A DNA stretch of 64,000 bases, taken from positions 62,001 to 126,000 of the forward strand of contig JAUIRK010000985.1 in NCBI GenBank assembly GCA_030549495.1, given 5' to 3'. Each line of letters begins with the position of its first letter. Position 1 is the stretch's first letter. The translations under genes and the position numbers were made by a program. The notes beneath the pieces were generated by a model. The model was not told where the DNA came from. It searched no databases and saw nothing but the letters and a program-made list of their open reading frames with translations. This stretch comes from Nectonema munidae (lineage: Eukaryota > Nematomorpha > Nectonematoida > Nectonematidae). Below, piece after piece: positions 21,868-34,889 of this stretch.

Positions 21868-24800
21868 TCAAGGATAGGTTTTTAGCGGTCTCACAAAGCT
21901 ACTTATGGTGATTGGTGAATTCGTGTTTATTTGGGTCAGATTCATCCCCAGGATGACCTTGTTGTAACATTCCTGGAGCTGTGCTATGCATGATCTAACT
22001 ATCAAATAATTTTGTAACAAGCTTAAAGCAGTACTTGCTATCGTGCGAACTCTTTTATTTGACTTTCCATCAGCGCTCTCATGAGAAAGGAGAAAAGAAG
22101 ATACGGAAGTGCCTTGAGTCGAGGCCATGAATTCGGCAATGTTTTTGACCGCGTCCTTGTACGTTTCGATCGCCATCGTGTGTATGATATGATCTTCGGA
22201 ATTGTAAAGCAGAGCATTCTAAACATTCCCCGATTAAATAAAAAGAAGCTAAATTTTGGGAGAAAATTACATTTAATTGGACAATTTTTTTTAGCAATTA
22301 GTTCTCCATCGTATAAACAAAAATTTAAATATTTTTTCGAGAATTTACTTTTTACAAAAGAATTGATGTAGTCAAAATTTCAATCAAAGACAATTTTTTT
22401 TCTAATCATAAATATAAGCTGAAAGATAATTGATTATTTAGAAAACTCAAAATAGAAGAGAAGGATTACTGATATCGATTATAAATTTGTGAAGTGTTTT
22501 GGCTCTATTTTGAATATTTATTTAATTGATATCTGAAAAATGTTATAAAAAACTTAAAAAACACAATGAATGAAGTGAAATTTTAGATTTAACTATAAAT
22601 AATGTGCTGAGGATTGATTGATTGTTTAAAATATATAAACTTAAAACAGTAGTTTTAAGCAAATTTGGAAATAAATATCATTTCCACTCCAAGAGTCATT
22701 ATCTAATCACTTATTATAAAATAGTTAGAACTCTTAACATCGAAATGTTTCCTCTTAAATATAATTGCTTGAAAGTTTACTTTCATTGCTATTTTCGATT
22801 TAAAATGACATTTTAAACATATATTTTTTTAATTTAAATATTTTACTCACAAAAAATAGAGAGTTCAAAATTTTAGGTGCAAAAATATTTAGGGTGTTCG
22901 GTGTATAATTCGAGCGGTTATTATTAAAGACAAAATTAGCGTGCTTAAAGGTCCATCATACTCAGGCATATACAACTGAACTTTTTTATCTTTGTAATGG
23001 TGATATACGATAGGAAGACGTACCTGAAACATGATTAGGATATAGCGGCGGTATTCGTCTGTAGTGCGAACAACGCCATTTTCAACATTCTTCTTCAGCG
23101 TGTGCAAGTCCATGGGATAGTGAATGATTTTGGAGTAGCCGGGAGCGATAGAGTCAGTAATCTTGTAGAAAAAGTTGTCTGACCAGCTGTGACTACAAAT
23201 TCTTTGATGCAGGAGCATGATCGATCGCTTCCATGTTTTATGTTCCGACGAATTTATTTCACCACTGAAAAAATACATTAGCTTGAGTGATAAATAAAAC
23301 TTATTTGAATTTGAACCATGCTAAATAAAACACTTTGCTCTAAAAAACATTTATTGAATAGTAGACACGATGATGATTAACTTAATTTTAAAATGCAGAT
23401 GCCAAAGCAAGGAGAAAAGGAAAGAGTTCGAATACATCATTAGACTCACGCTCATAAAGGATATAAATAATGTAACAGACTGAATGAATAATATTCCATA
23501 AGTACCTATACAACCAAAGTAGGTATAACGAAACAAAGAACGTGATATCTTAAGCATATAGAAGATGAAGAATTACGATTTTAAAAGTTTCTTTTAACAT
23601 TCTTTGTATTTAGCTGAAGAGAAAAGATGAAAAACATGTTTTCTAATAAATCCTCCTAATAAAGTGTCTTATAACTTTAAACTCCTTGTTCCTTATGATT
23701 TTAAAAGAGTTAAAAAAATTTCAAACAAAAAACTATAACACAATTTAAGGGTTGAAAGGGTCATGGAAGACGAACTCAGATTCGGAAAAATGAATAAACA
23801 TTAAGGATATTATTGCAAAATTTTTATAATTATGGACCTCAAAGAAACACACACATATATATAAGTAATGATCTAATTTTAAAATTAAAAAAAACTCTTT
23901 CATAAATATAGAAATTGATGCAAACATCAAGCAAAAAATTTAAGAACCAGAATATTATTCCGATTTCATCTAGTAATTTTTCGTTTGATTCAAATATTGA
24001 AGTGTAAGATTACTGACACCGATTATAAATTTGTGAAGTGTTTTGGTTCTCAAGTTATTTTCTATTTTGAATATTGTATGATTATTTAATTGAACATTGA
24101 AAAATGCTATAAAAATGGAGATTTTTGTGAAATGAAATTTTAGATTTAACTATGAATAAAAGGATTGATTATTTGAAATTGATTAGGTTAATACAATAAA
24201 CAAAGAAAACCAAAATATAAGGTAATACCATTTCCACTACAAGGGTCGTTATCTAATCACTTCATGTAAAATAGTTGGAAACAAAAGTTGCATGAAATCA
24301 TGTGACAAAGACTCTTCAAATCGAAGTGTTTTCTTTTAAATATAATTGCTTGAAACTTTACTCTCCTTGTTATTTTCAATTTGAAATGACATTTTACTTT
24401 AACAAGCTTAGGACATTTCAAAGATAATTTTCTTTAAGGAGTTTTAAAATTATGCCAGAGAACAGTGTTAATTTATGGAAAAGAAAAGTAGAAGCATACA
24501 GAAACGTGTTATCTTTGGAAAGAGCATCGTGTGATTTGCATGACGCCAGAACGGTGTTCAGAGAAAAATCCAAAGAATCCACTAATTCCAAAGCTTCTTC
24601 TTTACAAATCCCGCTTCTACTCCAATTTTCTTGTGGAATCATCGACTCTTCGTCTTCATTTGCTTTTTCCTCTTTAAGAGTCTAAGAATTAAAAAAATTT
24701 AAAGAACAATTTTTTAAACTGGACCAACTTTGTTCAAAAACGAAAACTAGAACTGTTATTGGTCAAATAGGCAATGTAGGATCTGTTATTCAAATTATGG

Positions 24801-27800
24801 ATTTTTGTTTTGCTTTCGATTTACAACTCTACTGAATTTTAAACATGAGAAATCAGCATCCTGTGTTTAAAGCGAAATACCTGAGCCATTTTTTGTTATT
24901 TATTAGTAAAAGTATTAAAAAGATTAACTTCGGGAATAAAAATTTCATTTTGAAATATGAGCGCTGTTATAACAAGCTTTTTTTTTTTAGCATTTTTTGG
25001 TACCCATGATATCTTACTTCGTAAGCTTTACCTAATTTCATATTAGAATAGGCATTAAAAGTTTGGATTTATATTATATTTCCAAAAACGCAATAACAAG
25101 ATTTTGATAATTTTTGAATTTACCAAAATACTTTTGTTTTTTTGAGATATTATAAATTTTACTAAATTCGATTTGACAGAGAAATTTAGGACTCGTTTCG
25201 GAGAAAATTCTTAAACGTATTTGAGGCCTCTATCAAAAAGAAGTATTTAAAGAGTGGAAATACTGAACTGGTGAAACGTGACAAGGCTCTCTAAAAATAT
25301 TGTAACGAATGTGCATAGAAATGTTCTTTAAATAGAAAAGAGCATACGGGAGGTGGTGTAGACATTCTTTCGCAAACATTTTCTTCATCTCTGACTTCTA
25401 AAGAAAAGAAAAAGTTTAGGAAATCATTTTAACGCTTTGTAAACCAAGAGCACGCAAAACAATGGAAAGATTTGGCAGGGAAATCTGGAATGAAATCACA
25501 TATCCTCTTTTTGTGATTTTTACAAATATACTTTTCAGATTGTTTTTCCTAATACACTGACTGCGAAAAGAGAAAAGTAAAGTAACTGTAATAAAATAGT
25601 ATACAATGAATAGATTTAAAAAATTGATTACTTCATCTTGCATCATGTCAAGTAATAATTAATGCATTTTGTAGAGAATGAGAGATATGCTTGTTATGGC
25701 ACGTATTGGGGTATCAAACTCAAATCGCTGGAGGGTCAGATTTCAAATATTTACAGAAAATATTTATTTTCTAAGTTATTTTAAACTGCTTACCTGTTAG
25801 AGCTGAGATTTTAAAAACGTTTACGAGTAACACTTGCATGGAATTTTTTAAGTTTAAAAATAGTTCGAAGCGCAAATGGAAAGGAAAATGCAGAGCAAGA
25901 GTAAGCGCACACATGGTATGAAGAATAAATTCACCTTGACTGGAGTATTGATCATTCTTGCCTTCTTCTGGCTCTTCATTTTCTTTGTCAAGACTACCCT
26001 GAAAAATAAGATAATTATTGTACTTAGCTACTGACCTGCTAAAGAAAGAAAGTCACACAACATGGTGGAAACATACAAATCAAATAAAAATCATTAAAAA
26101 GAAAACCTTTTATCTCATCACGTGATCCTAAATTATTAAGGTAAATCTTCATCCGTTATGAAGTTTTGATGACCAACCTAGACTGAAGATGGCACAACAT
26201 ATAAGAAAAAGAGATTGGATTCATACATCACTAAGTGAGCATGAATTTCACGTGCTAATCTCATGGATGACTTTAAAGATGAAATTTGCGCTAATATAAC
26301 GACAATAATTGATAAGGTGAAAATGAACAGTGACTGGAAATAGCTCAAACTATCCTCTATAGCGCAACGCTGAATTCACGAATAAGCCCTTCACTTTTCA
26401 TCAATTCGGAGACGAAGACATCTATCACAAGCATTCTTGACAAGTATTATAATGAGTGCAACTAGAGCCGGGGTCGGTCCGATTTAGCGGATTTTGTTTT
26501 TTCATTTTCACCTTTTTTCCTGTCATATTTTTGATGTTAATAAATTATTTATTCTCAATATCTTTTTACAACTTATCATGACTACACGGTGAAGGTATGC
26601 GTTTTATTGGTGATTTTAGTGATAGGGGAGAATTATTTTTGGGTATCTCTTTTTGTGTTCGACACTGGTTGGAAGCTTGCATTTAGGAGCAGCTGGGTAG
26701 GAATTCATATCAATATGAAAGTGATGTTAACATCTTATGTTACACCACCATTATGTATGAGAATTAGAGCGAAAGACGGGTTCATATTTATACATTTAAG
26801 CGTTTGATGAATAAAACTTTCTAGACTAATCGTGTTCTAACTTTTTTAATGGAATTTATATATTTGAAGCATTCCATTTTTATTTCTAACGACAGCTGGT
26901 GTCATACTAATCCTCAAAGTGTTAAAAAAAATAATGCAAATAAAAGTGAGCATTAACATTGAACGAATAAAGTAGCCATGCATTATTATTATTACACTGA
27001 ATTTAACAAAAGGTTTATATGGTAAACCTCAAAATTAAGATGGTTAAGAGAAATGAATATTCAATATATGTAGTTTTTGACAAACAATAATTATTTCTTG
27101 TAATCAGTCTGTTATATTATTTGGTTGACAGCTAAGGAGAATGATGATGGGTGTGACTTTAAAAGATAGGATTAAAAATGAAGTGATAGGAGAAAGGAGA
27201 AGAGTAAGGAAAAGGGCTATTGGATAGCTGAAGTGAGCAAATTAAGATGGAATGGTTGAGAAAAAACAGTTAGGTGTAGCAAGAAGAGCGCTAGAAGAAC
27301 CGATTCCAGAAGAAAAGAGGGCTTAAAGCAGTGAATGATAGAGCTGGGATTCAAAGATGAAGATGCTTAATAATAGAGATTTATGGAGAAAGAGAATCAA
27401 GGCCACAGACCTCCTAATAAGAGATAAGGTGTGGACATAGGAAGTCTGTTATTATTGTATTTATTGTTGTGCTAGCACAGTTAATATATTAGAAAAGACA
27501 AGTAATAGAACTAACTAAACAACAATCAAAACTTTAAAAAGTTAAAATTCACTAACCAAACGTATTTTTAGAAATAATTAGCCTCGACTGGGATTTGAAC
27601 CCCCTATCTTCCAATGTCGCGCCCGCATGAAAAATAAGGAAATTATTTCGCAAAATGCACTTATAAAACCAACCACACGCAAATGCCATTTACATCAGTG
27701 AAGAAACTAGAGCAAAAGTTCATATAGAATAATTGAAAAAAAAACGTATGCAGTAGAGCACGCTGGACACGACATTCAGAAGTTTGCGGTTTAAATCCCA

Positions 27801-30800
27801 GTCAAAAAACGCAAATGAAAATGAACATAAGCTAATTCATATAACATTGATGTCATTCCCAAGCCTATTTATCCCATTAGCCAATTTAATTTTTGGAGGG
27901 GTCAATTAGCCCTCGTCTTTCAAATATTTAATCAAATTGATCATGTTACCTCATATCACGTTTAAAACGAATATATCTATGAATTTTTCGTGATCCGCTT
28001 CCCATACATTTTTTTGTCTTTGCGTTGCTAATTAATTCCTAGTTTTTGTATTTACACACACACACATGTTCTCTAAAAAAGCTAGTTGTGATATTTTAGC
28101 CCTAATATGTTTTGACTGATTCAAATAAATAATGCAAAGGGATGTGATGAATCAATGTCTGTCTGTCTTAAAATGTCAACTTAGTTAAGTGTGAAACATC
28201 TCCATATCACTTCCTACAACAAAAAATAGTCTATATTCTAATATAAATAGTACTTATAGCACAAAAAAATGTCCTCATTGCCTCCTCATTCATTGTCCTT
28301 GAAAAATTTCTAAATTGCCACAAGCGAATAATTTACCCACAAGTTGGGAGCCATTGCTTATTAATCACTAATTAAATGTATATTTCTTTTCTGTTTCAGG
28401 AATGCAGTGGCTCCTAAAACCGATTCTAAGTGCAAATATAAGGACAAAGTTGCTTAACATCTACAAAACTAAGAAATGAGTGGCAAAAAGAATACTGAGA
28501 CAGATAACAGAGGAACGGCAGAAGAGGCGTCTTCTTCTGCAACTTCACCATGCAATTTCTTCCCCATTTCATCACTCTCCTCAAGTTTGTTTAAGGCGGT
28601 GTTGATTTCTTCACACAAGCCTTCCATTTCATCCGAAGACTCTTCTAACAAAGGATAAAAAGAGACAAGAATAACATGGAGATCACATAAAATAGTGAAC
28701 AAGAGTCGCACCCAAAATCTATGACTATACAAAGCTACACCAACAACACGTTCCTATCTCTTGTATAAAGCTTTTCTAAATCAATAATAATTTTAGTTGT
28801 ATTTTTTTATATCAAATACAGTTAAAAGAGACAACTCCTAACACTAACCAGAACAGTTATTGACGTTGATATTCCACATAAAACGGATTAAAGATATATG
28901 AAGAATGAGAGAGTGAGCAATGACGCAATGAAAAGCATTAGACTATTTTTATCATAACAATTGATTTTTAATGCAGTATTCTTTCCTCATGTTCGTTCCA
29001 ACAATGGGCATTCTTTATGATTATGATGCGCGTATAAAAGTGGTACAAACGTGGAAGAACATAGGAATAAAGGAGAGTAAAAATTATTCAAAGTCTTCCT
29101 CAATTTACATTTTGGTCGTCATGGCGAATGTTAGGAAGGAGATTAAATGAAAAGATGAATAACAGTGGATCTCAAACAAAAAAGCCAAATTAAGAAGCAA
29201 CATTGCACTTAAGGGCCGTAACAAAACAAAAAATGGTACACATTGATATACTCAAAATAGCGGATGGACGATTTAACCCTGTCTAAATCCGTGAGCTGAC
29301 ATTTTTCAGAAAGGACAAACTGACCTTTCATCAAAAATGTGCATTCAATTTGACAAACTTTGTACACGTTGCTTTACTTCCAGTAAGTTTGCAAGCTAAG
29401 TGATTCAATCAATTCAAGTTTTCAAGCTAAAGATCAAAATGCGTTGTGCTCTATACAAATCAACAGCGTAATTCTTGCTTCCCTTTGTGTTCATATCTTC
29501 TATACATCAATTATGTCCTGGATAATTTTATCTACTAGAAGTTACATGACAAATGTCTTATGATATGACATCACTGATTTGCTATCGAGTTTTTATAAAA
29601 GAAATTTTCTAAGGGCAATTGCTCACAATATTTAAATACTTAAAAAGATTTGTCTCGCTTTAGTTCATTAAGTTCTTTGTTTTATCAATTTATTGACTTT
29701 TTGGAAAAAAAAATTTTTGTCGAAAAGTTTATTTCAATCCCTGAGAAATTTGAATGTTGGTATGAGCATCCCGTTTACAGTATTTTATTGAGTACAGGTC
29801 AGGGTACAGGCGATTGTAACCTATTTTTTTAAAAAAAAAAGAAAAATACTTTCTTCTTGTTCTTCTTTGGAAGGTGAGTCTAGATTTTCTTTAGCATCAT
29901 AACTTTCATGCAATGGACTGGAGCAGTAAAAAAAAGTAGCACAATTAAAACATGCAAAATTTAAGTTAAATTTCGTGTTAATCGCTTATTTTCATTATTG
30001 TTTCAAGTGAGAACACTTATGCATAAAAGAACTTTTTCAAAAACTTTTGATGCGTATTTTTCATCCATTGTTATAAAAGTGAGAGGCAAAAATACTTTTA
30101 GCATATACAAGGGTATAAAAAGCGAAACTACCACAACCGCGCGGAGTTAAATTAGCAGAAACAGAGGTATGCAAAATAAGAAAGTGTAGCAACCAACATT
30201 ACTAGTTGCAGTGCATTTTCATTAATACTTTTTAATTAGATTATATTTTTTAATACTATTTTCGGACCATTCTGCCGCTTGGGGCTGAATCCCTTCTTCG
30301 CACCCATCTTGGTACATCTTGTAAAACAAAGATCAAAATGCACTGAGTTTAAATAAAGAATGAGATATTTTGTATTGTTAAGGATGAAGGAAAATAGAGA
30401 ACGGACGGATCAGCGAACTTGCTCCCTGGCAAAGCAGGCCTTTGGGTGAATTAAAAAAACGTCAGTTCTATTTGTGAGATCTAGGTGCTTCTCAAAAATT
30501 TAAAGACTGATGATCATCTGCAAAAATTAGGTTCGAACCCCGTAAACTTTTTTAAAAATTAAAAAAAAAATTTAACTTTATTTTTTTAAAAACTTACTTT
30601 TTTTTTTAATTTATTTTTAATTTAAATTTTTTAAAAATTATAAAGTATAGAAATAACACCAACATATAAATCATACTTTACACTTTTATTTAAAGTATTA
30701 TTGAAAAAAACTCATGAGCTATTTTAGAGAGAGAAAGAGAGAGGAGCCAGTTTAAAATGTATTACGGAAGCTCAAAAAGATGCTGAAACAGGGTAAGAGA

Positions 30801-32470
30801 GATGATGTAGGATACTCAGAAAAACATAGCAAATATAAAGAGTGTGGTTCTCTTCAAGGCTAAAAAAATACTTGCCTTCATAGATATACTGTTATAAATG
30901 TGATATATAGGATGCTTAATCGGAAACAAAATCAGCTTTGTCTAGATGCGTAAATGGTAAAAACTTTTTCAAAAATAATATTAGAAGCTTTATAAAGTGA
31001 AGCACTTGTCTCTGATAAACGTACATCTGAATACTGAATGCTTTAACTTAGTCTAATTTTTCAAAACTAGACGTAAATTGATTAGTCGTTTTTGAGAATC
31101 TGAATCTTAATTAATAGAAATAGGGCTTTTTTTGGAATCAGCATTGAAACTCGAATCGCACAAAATTTTGGTATCACCCCACCCTCAGTGTCAGCTTGTC
31201 GTGTGAAAATAATGATAAAATAAAAAAATGAACCTTTGTGAGTGAGATTCTTCAATCGAAGCTTTCATTTCGTCTAAGTTAAATATGCAAAACATATGTA
31301 TCAAAAACAAAGCAATCAAAAGTCACGGATTCAGGCATTCTTCGCCATCCAATAACAAAAGTGAAGGAGAAAAATACTTATCGGAATGTCTTGCTCTTCT
31401 GCATGCAATGTGTGTTGGACACTGGAAATGTGGATCTTCTGAAATATGGAAATTTATATAATACAGGAATTGGAATAATACCTTTGTAAATAAGCTTTTT
31501 ACTGGCTTGGCTTCGACATTGTCTGATGAATATTCTTCTTTCATTCCTATGCAAAATCATTTGAAAAAAGTAAGTAATTGAATAACCTGTCTAATATTAG
31601 TGAAAGTATAAGGAAAGATTGATATGCCTTTTAACCAAAGTTGGCGATAAACGTGTATTATTATAAATATACCGTATTTTTCGGCGTATAGGAATAACAG
31701 AAAACTTTTAACCAAAATGACGAAAAACATATGTAGTCGTATTTGTAATAAAGGTTAAGTAAGAGCTGGTTTACTTAGATCGGGGGTAAAGAAAATTATG
31801 GCATCTTGAGCCAGAGCTCCTACATGCGTATGTGGCGCTCCAGAGAACGTTTTATTGTATCCTCCCCGAAGGTAATAATGTAACTGCTATGTTTATAGCC
31901 TCTTTATGATTGGAGAAATTTTAAACATTCAGATCCCTGACCTATAACATTTAGTATAGTAACGATTCAGAGATTTCAATTTCAGTTTCAGAAATGCCAT
32001 AGAGGAGTCTTTGAAATGTTTGATATGATCGCGTTTGCAAATCTAATGAATGGAGCCATGGTTTGGTGTAACATCAAAATGGTTTTTGAAAAAATATTGT
32101 GTTCCTACCTCTTTCAACTTTAACTTCATTTTCTGATTGAGGGTTTCTTCGAAAAAAATTATATTATATTGGAAATTTTGTTAGAGAAAAGATAAACCAA
32201 CATTTCTGTTTCGGGAGTCATTTTTGCCAAATTTACGTCTACATGTGTAGCTTTAGTCTCAAGAAGAGCAACTTCCGTCTGAAGATTTCTACAGTAAAAG
32301 AAATATTAATAAAAAAAATGCATGAAAATTATTTACAAACAAGATCAAACAAATATTGCGCTTTTTTCTCTTCAATCTGTTTCACTAATTCATCTAGTCT
32401 CTTTTGAACAAGTAAATGAATAAGTTTTTGTTGAAGATTTGGATTTTGTAAAGAAGATTGAACTGTAACT
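21868..32470 (-). CDS. BRD8: BRD8, bromodomain subunit of the NuA4/TIP60 acetyltransferase complex (N-terminus missing)
   Basis: Eleven minus-strand exons chain without a phase conflict: 32470-32351, 32288-32202, 32146-32109, 31546-31482, 31438-31378, 28644-28496, 25998-25935, 25397-25348, 24681-24500, 23264-23024 and 22218-21868 (468 codons plus stop). The bromodomain spans the last two exons: WKRSIMLLHQR (helix Z), APGYSKIIHYPMDLHTLKK (ZA loop), GVVRTTDEYRRYILIMFQ and NALLYNSEDH, whose Asn is the acetyl-lysine anchor. GVVR...FRRDI..MFQNA..YNS is the BRD8 form of the fold, and SSFLLSHESADGK after it fits the human tail. The first exons give a coiled coil (LVQKRLDELVKQIEEKKAQY) like the BRD8 N-terminal helix region. 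Middle exons are acidic linker. Weak donors (GTTTGA, GTTGGT) end exons 1 and 2. The N-terminal SANT-like exons were not found. Confidence 0.9.
22457..22815. repeat. Intronic duplication, copy 1 (between the last two BRD8 exons)
   Basis: About 360 bp match 24,004-24,397 in the same orientation, with shared blocks GATTATAAATTTGTGAAGTG, GAAATTTTAGATTTAACTAT, CATTTCCACT, TATCTAATCACTT and AAATATAATTGCTTGAAA. The two copies lie on either side of the bromodomain exon at 23,024-23,264. Confidence 0.85.
24004..24397. repeat. Intronic duplication, copy 2 (upstream side of the bromodomain exon)
   Basis: Direct-orientation partner of 22,457-22,815 at a distance of about 1.55 kb, with several small insertions. 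There is no coding potential in either copy. Confidence 0.85.
27130..27425 (+). pseudogene. LINE C-terminal fragment
   Basis: The reading MGVTLKDRIKNEVIGERRRV and the following basic segment match the 3' end of LINE open frames of the type also seen at 43.9-44.5 kb (DLKDRVKNE). It is short, contains stops and lies in antisense in a BRD8 intron. Confidence 0.6.
27583..27640 (-). repeat. tRNA-like SINE head (B box)
   Basis: On the minus strand GGGGGTTCAAATCCCAGTCG contains a canonical polymerase III B box (GGTTCAAATCC). The upstream half is too short and diverged for a folded tRNA, so it is read as part of a tRNA-derived SINE or a decayed tRNA copy. Confidence 0.5.
27748..27806 (+). repeat. 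tRNA-like SINE head (A and B boxes)
   Basis: On the plus strand GCAGTAGAGCACGCTGG is A-box-like and GCGGTTTAAATCCCAGTC is a B box with one change. It faces away from the minus-strand B box about 150 bp to the left. No T-rich terminator or poly(A) tail was located. Confidence 0.45.
28650..31377. other. BRD8 intron, no recognised gene
   Basis: Intronic AT-rich DNA. Low-complexity A/T tracts lie at 30,545-30,650. A B-box-like GGTTCGAACCCC at 30,530 lacks a convincing A box or acceptor stem. No exon with matching phase was seen. Confidence 0.5.
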
Positions 32471-32479
32471 CTGGAGAAA

Positions 32480-34600
32480 ATATTAAATTTAAAATATATA
32501 AACAAAATAATTTACAAAAAAAAAGAGCTTAATCCAAAATGGTTTCATATAAAACTGAATGGCAGTCGAGTAGTTCCTTCATTATTGAAGATTCCTAAAC
32601 AATTCTTAGCCAAAAATATTTTAATCCCAACAATTACGAAAAATTATTCTATCTATGTCACAGCGTTCCCTAAACTTTTTCAGAAGCGGAACCGTCTTTG
32701 TTTCAGAAATATTTATTTATTGAAAACGCGTTTATTGACATTTTAAAAACAGATTCAAGATTCCTAATTTATAAATCTTATCGAATCGAACTACTCCCGA
32801 AATCTTGAACCAAAATCATAAATTATTTATATTCTTGTTTTCCTGTTTAAAGCAGGCACATCTTTTCTGCTTTCAAACTGATTTTCCTATATAGGTAGTT
32901 TAATTGTTTTTCAAACCAAAGAAATAATGTATTTTTGTATGATGACTTTTATCTTTCAGGTCAAATTGATCACTATCATTTCGTGTCAAATCGACCCTTT
33001 TGAAAACTGTCCAAATAGAATAAACTTCAAAAATAGTAACGCCCGAATTATTATTTTCGGGCGTTTTGACCCGGCACCACACATTTCATCTAATGCTTTT
33101 TTCTGTGTTCACTACAACGCGTCTTTTGAAAATATTGACATAAGTTTGATTCGACAAGATGAATGAAATTTTTAGGGAACGGGATGAAGCGATTTCTCTC
33201 GGTGGCAAAGCAGAGGAATAAAAATAAAGCATACCTTACATTTTATCTTCTAACAGTAACAGCAATTCTTCATACTCTTTGTGACACATCTATTTCATTT
33301 AAAAGTGCATTAAGTATTTGTAAAATTTGAAAAAATAAAAGTTGCTATAGCGATTATTTAAACATTTGTATGTATAATGTATATATATATATATGTGTAT
33401 TTCTCTAGTTCACCTAAAAAACCAAAACTATAAATTTAAGTATATATTGTATGTCTGGCAAACGCGCTATACTTTGTATGTTACATATACTTTCTATGCA
33501 TTTCGTAGTTTCTTTTTGTTATCTCCCGTGGTCTTAAAAGACCACTTGTATTAACACTAGAAAGGCCATGGAGCTACAAACTTTTTGTTTAGTTAAAAGA
33601 AGAAATTTTCAAAGGGCATTTTTTGAGCATTTAGGTTAAATTCAATAAATTTTGGGAATTAAGATAATCCAATTTTTTTTACCTCAATGGTCCACACGCG
33701 TTTTGGAATCTTGAGTTAAAATCTGGAAAAAAAGCTTAAGGTTTGTCTTACTCATACTACACAAAATATTTAAGGCTTATTTTTCTAAAGTAAAATAAAG
33801 TTTTGCCTTTATTTTATAGCAAAATTTTAAAATTCCTTTATTTTTGCTTTTCTTAGCCCTTATATGCTGGGTTCATAATATAACCCAATGGCTTTTTACG
33901 CACAAAAACTAAGGAATAAACATCTTCGTTAAATGTTGAATTTAAATCTTGTTTGTTTCATTTTCAAAGACCAACACTCACAACCTTTCCAGCATACTTA
34001 ATCTAAATATTATGTCTCAATAACAAAGCAAGGCTATACATTTTATTTTGCCTTTCTGAAGCGCTAACCGCAAAAAAAGTCACCACTAGACAGACAAATT
34101 TGGAAGGTTTATATTTCTCAGAATAAAAATATAATTGTTAACTTTATTTTCAACACAAAATTTTAACTTTATATTATCGTGAACGTGTGTGTGATTCAGT
34201 TATAAATTATAGTAGCTTAGGGTCCCAAGGTAAAAGTATCATCTTTGTTGTATAATTTGCTTTATACAAAGGCATACTAACACGTTAGCCTTTCTTTCAC
34301 TACGGAATGAGGGGTGATCAAATGGCAATTTTTTTTTCTAAAACCTTATGCAGCTCTTTTAGAGGATATCATAATTTTTTCTACAATTTCAGACTTTAAT
34401 ATTGCGTGATCGGACATTTAGCTGAATTGATATTTCACCGACAATTTGAACATTTTTTGTAGAGCTTGCTTTATTTCAAGTAAGTTTGCAAGCTTGTGCC
34501 GCATACACATTTGCGGCGTAAATTTTGTATTCTTTTATTATTCTCCTAACTTCTATGCACAAATTCAAGGCAAACTCAAAAAAGCATCCAACTCTAGGAA
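32480..34600. other. Region upstream of the first recognised BRD8 exon
   Basis: It should hold further BRD8 5' exons or the start of a long intron. One open patch at 32,525-32,600 (minus) follows a good acceptor (TTGTTTAG) but its phase does not fit the next exon. A (TA)n tract lies at about 33,378-33,395. Confidence 0.4.
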
Positions 34601-34639
34601 GAAAATATAACATCTGATGGCATAGGAAATTTGGAAAGT

Positions 34640-34860
34640 GAATAAATAGGAAATGGCTTCAAGAAGGAGATGTCATGTCAAGATGGCATGTCGATTTAAA
34701 GATGCTGACAGATGAAAATGGAAACGCGCTTAATCGGTGGCCGTTTAAAAACGGTTCTAGATTCGCTGCCCGACGAGATTTTGAGGCAATCTTAGAGATG
34801 AATACACTTTTGTACTCTTTTTACTTGATTTTCTCAAAGAAGTTCTCTCGTTTTTATTTT
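34640..34860 (+). pseudogene. Unassigned coding-like fragment
   Basis: The frame KWLQEGDVMSRWHVDLKML, then TDENGNALNRWPFKNGS and RFAARRDFEAILEMNT, has protein-like composition and higher GC than its flanks. It then runs into AT-rich background. I do not recognise the family. It could be an exon, a relic of a mobile element or the antisense image of one. Confidence 0.3.
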
Positions 34861-34889
34861 CGCACGAGTTCCAGGAAAGATTATTAGTT

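Noticed and set aside
30500-30560. B-box-like GGTTCGAACCCC suggesting a tRNA
   Set aside because: No acceptor stem and no convincing A box at the right distance.
32525-32600. Possible further BRD8 exon (ESSIMKELLDCHSVLYETIL, minus)
   Set aside because: Good acceptor but the only donor gives a phase that does not join the next exon, and no BRD8 similarity is clear.
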